Assembly: GCA_009782285.1 (NCBI GenBank)
Contig: WRJK01000004.1
Coordinates: 1-53,244, forward strand
Length of the DNA: 53,244 nucleotides
Origin: Clostridiales bacterium
GTDB taxonomy: Bacteria; Bacillota; Clostridia; Peptostreptococcales; Anaerovoracaceae
Reading direction: 5' to 3'
The stretch's first letter is position 1, and each line of letters opens with the position of its first letter. Shown piece after piece: positions 51,090 through 53,244 of this stretch. The notes below the pieces were generated by a model. The model saw nothing but the letters and a program-made list of their open reading frames with translations, did not search any database and was not told where the DNA came from. The position numbers and the translations under genes were made by a program.

Positions 51090-52709
51090 CTAGTCCCCAA
51101 CATGCACCATGTCTTTAAAGTTCATGTCCCATGCGCTGAATATAGCCATGTCGCCGTAATCGTAGTTTTTGCTCACTATGACGTATGTAATCGGATAGTT
51201 GAATATATAGTATGGCATGTCCTCGACAATTATGTCACAGGCCTTTATCAGCAGGTCGACGCGCTCTTTTGGATCAAGGCTTGCCGACGCGCCTGCAAGC
51301 AGTTCGTCAAGCTCCGGGTTTGAATAGGAAGCGTTGTTCGAGCCACCTTCGCCTATGCCAATGCTGGAATAAAGCGGATCCAAGTTGCCTGAAGGGTCTG
51401 GGTAGTCGCTGCCCCACAAAGCAACGAGCATGTCATAGTCGCGGACGCCGTTTTCATCCCACTCTTCGCCGAACATGTAGGCAAAAAACTCGTCCCAGCC
51501 TACTGCATGCACACTGACCTCGATATCTATCGCTTTTAGCATTTCCTGAACGACAAGGGCAACGTTGTAGTGCAGCGTATCATCCTGTATTGTTATCAAT
51601 TCGCATTCGAACCCATCCGATACGTTCGACTTTGACAGGTAGTTTCTAGCTTTTTCCAAATTGAACTCATGGGGCGGCAAGGACGCTGCATACTGCTTCC
51701 AGCGTTGCGTCTCAATAGTAAACAGAGTGTCTGTCATCGGCAACGGCCCACCTTTGATGCCCGTGTCCTTGATGATGCCGTCATGGAGTTTGTCCAAGTC
51801 GATGGCGCAGGCAATGGCGCGGCGCACGTTGACGTCGTCAAATGGCGCCCTTGCGGTGTTGAACGTCAAATAGGTGATCTCCATGCTTGCCTGCCCCAGA
51901 AGGTTCACATTGCTAATCTCGCTGATGCTCGGGTTCAGGGTGTTTGAATACGATACGCAGAAATCGACCTGCCCGTTCTTTAAAGCTGTCAGCAACGTTG
52001 TATCGTCTGTTATGATGGAAAAAACGATCTTGTCAATGTTGGTTTTGGCTGCTTTGTCCCAATAGTTTTCATTCCTCTTTAAGGTTACTTTGCTGCCGTT
52101 CTGCCAAGATTCGTACACAAAGGGACCGGTTCCTATTATGCCTCCGCTTGCAGACCCGAACTCATCGCCTTTTTCCTCGCAGTAATCCTTTTTAATGATC
52201 ATCCCAGCTGAAGTCGCCAGCACGTATTGCCACGTTGCGTCCGGGTTTTCCAGCCTCACTGTCACTTCATGCTCGCCAGTTTTCTCAACCGACTCAACGT
52301 TTTCAAACATCCAGTTGAAATATGACCCCATGCTCTCGTCCAAGTGGCGTGAAATCGAGTATACAACGTCTTCGGCGGTCATCGGCGAACCGTCCGAAAA
52401 ATTGACGCCCTGCCTCAAGGTATAGACATAGGTGACCGGGTCGACGGCTTCCCAGCTTTCTGCTAGAATGCATTTGATAGAATTGTCCGGGTAATGCCCA
52501 AGCAGCCCTTCTGCAATCTGGTCGACAACCACGCTCGTCTCGTTGTCATAGGCGAAAGCAGGGTCGAGGCGAATAATGTCCCCACCCATGGCAACGTTCA
52601 TAACAATCCCCGCCGAGCTGCTTTCAGTGCCGCCGCTCCCGCAGGCAGCCAACCCGGACAGCATTGCCAATGCCGTCAGCAAGCAAAGAAGTTTGACAGT
52701 TTTTCTCAT
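51090..52709 (-). CDS. Peptide-binding lipoprotein of an ABC transporter (SBP_bac_5)
   Basis: The extracellular solute-binding protein of a dipeptide/oligopeptide importer, 539 residues. Start ATG 52709 follows AAGGAGG and opens a lipoprotein signal, MRKTVKLLCLLTALAMLSGL, then the lipobox LAAC. The family 5 core is clear: GGDIIRLDPAFAYDNETSVV, LAESWEAVDPVTYVYTLRQG and NFSDGSPMTAEDVVYSISRH. The ATPase gene lies 30 bp upstream. The permease genes are outside this window. Confidence 0.93.
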   Translation of the reverse strand: MRKTVKLLCLLTALAMLSGLAACGSGGTESSSAGIVMNVAMGGDIIRLDPAFAYDNETSVVVDQIAEGLLGHYPDNSIKCILAESWEAVDPVTYVYTLRQGVNFSDGSPMTAEDVVYSISRHLDESMGSYFNWMFENVESVEKTGEHEVTVRLENPDATWQYVLATSAGMIIKKDYCEEKGDEFGSASGGIIGTGPFVYESWQNGSKVTLKRNENYWDKAAKTNIDKIVFSIITDDTTLLTALKNGQVDFCVSYSNTLNPSISEISNVNLLGQASMEITYLTFNTARAPFDDVNVRRAIACAIDLDKLHDGIIKDTGIKGGPLPMTDTLFTIETQRWKQYAASLPPHEFNLEKARNYLSKSNVSDGFECELITIQDDTLHYNVALVVQEMLKAIDIEVSVHAVGWDEFFAYMFGEEWDENGVRDYDMLVALWGSDYPDPSGNLDPLYSSIGIGEGGSNNASYSNPELDELLAGASASLDPKERVDLLIKACDIIVEDMPYYIFNYPITYVIVSKNYDYGDMAIFSAWDMNFKDMVHVGD

Positions 52710-52739
52710 AGTTTTTTCCTCCTTTAACAATACAATTTA

Positions 52740-53244
52740 TCAGTAAAGATGGCATGCCACAAAATGATCCGGCCTGGCTTCAACAAGCCTTGGCTGCACT
52801 TCGCGGCATTTTCCCATGCATGTTGGGCAACGGGGGTGAAACCTGCACCCTCTCGGAACGTCGATTGCCGTGGGAATGTCCCCTGAAAGGGCAATGCGGC
52901 CTTTGCCCCTTTTGAGCGGGTCGACCACGGGGGCAGCAGACATCAGGGCTTGGGCGTAGGGGTGCATCATTTCCGCAAAAACATTGGCGGTCTTGCCGGT
53001 TTCCACGACTGCCCCCAGGTACATGACTGCTATCTCGTCGCATACATGCTCGACCACGGTCATGTCGTGGGAAATAAACAGCATTGTCACCCCGAAAGCC
53101 TTGCGCAGGTCCATTATTAAATTTAAAATCTGAGCCTGTACTGAGACGTCTAGTGCAGAAACCGGCTCGTCTGCCACGATGAACGACGGCTCAAGGAGCA
53201 ACGCCCGGGTAATTGCAAGCCGTTGCAGCTGCCCACCGGACAGT
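52740..53244 (-). CDS. Peptide ABC transporter ATPase (OppF/DppF type), partial
   Basis: The 5' end lies beyond the window. The frame is open to the edge, where it reads LSGGQLQRLAITRALLLEPS, the ABC signature, so the gene does not start at 53201. Walker B is FIVADEPVSALDV, the switch histidine is in LFISHDMTVV, and the oligopeptide C-terminal motif is GCRFHPRCPTCMGKC. It energises uptake of the peptides captured by the lipoprotein next to it. Confidence 0.93.
   Translation of the reverse strand, partial: LSGGQLQRLAITRALLLEPSFIVADEPVSALDVSVQAQILNLIMDLRKAFGVTMLFISHDMTVVEHVCDEIAVMYLGAVVETGKTANVFAEMMHPYAQALMSAAPVVDPLKRGKGRIALSGDIPTAIDVPRGCRFHPRCPTCMGKCREVQPRLVEARPDHFVACHLY

Noticed and set aside
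53199-53201. TTG as the start of the right-end ABC ATPase
   Set aside because: The frame continues upstream to the window edge and encodes the ABC signature LSGGQ, so the gene is cut by the window.

Overview
The window looks like a chromosomal segment of a member of the Clostridia (Bacillota) with roughly balanced GC. The evidence is the gene set and order: carD, a YacL-type PIN/TRAM protein, ispDF, cysS, mrnC and rlmB follow each other as in the conserved Firmicutes block, and strong GGAGG ribosome binding sites and TTGACA/TATAAT promoters are common. A sortase-type surface protein, an OmpR-type two-component system, HelD and HD-GYP proteins fit the same group. No species can be named from the sequence alone.

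Layout. 1-1545: an insertion sequence whose transposase has lost two internal blocks. 1546-4877: a PaaI-like thioesterase, kynureninase, EF-Tu and tRNA-Thr(GGT), all on the minus strand. 4988-15754: a long minus-strand housekeeping block (rlmB, folA, thyA, a small membrane protein, mrnC, cysS, an M23/LysM/G5 cell-wall protein, NUDIX, proS, ispDF, PIN/TRAM, carD). 15998-24593: a plus-strand cluster of a non-pyrrolysine MttB-family methyltransferase, an APC permease, two secreted C69 peptidases, and a response regulator/histidine kinase pair. 24588-30957: minus-strand radA, a membrane protein, an EF-G-like GTPase, a pair of gate-domain membrane proteins and an AAA/DUF4143 ATPase. 31085-33769: a decayed toxin-antitoxin pair, then a minus-strand sulfur operon (ArsR-type regulator, rhodanese remnant, CoA-disulfide/persulfide reductase with rhodanese domain). 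33796-36152: helD, whose leader is an array of 7-bp repeats. 36223-42949: lysS, greA, a PLP-dependent racemase and two acyl-CoA synthetases (minus). 43618-47301: a large repeat-rich cell-wall-anchored protein facing a 41-residue membrane peptide, with a shared terminator. 47685-53244: HD-GYP phosphodiesterase, M42 aminopeptidase, M20 amidohydrolase, a peptide-binding lipoprotein and a partial peptide ABC ATPase.

How the genes work together. A peptide and amino-acid lifestyle is a recurring theme: secreted C69 peptidases beside an amino-acid permease, and an M42 peptidase, M20 hydrolase and peptide ABC importer at the right end. The sulfur operon reads as a self-regulated persulfide-handling unit, because the regulator has the two cysteines expected of SqrR/BigR-like sensors and a palindrome sits on its transcription start. 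The most unusual sequence feature is the heptad array that fills the whole helD 5' leader, from just after the -10 box to the Shine-Dalgarno sequence.
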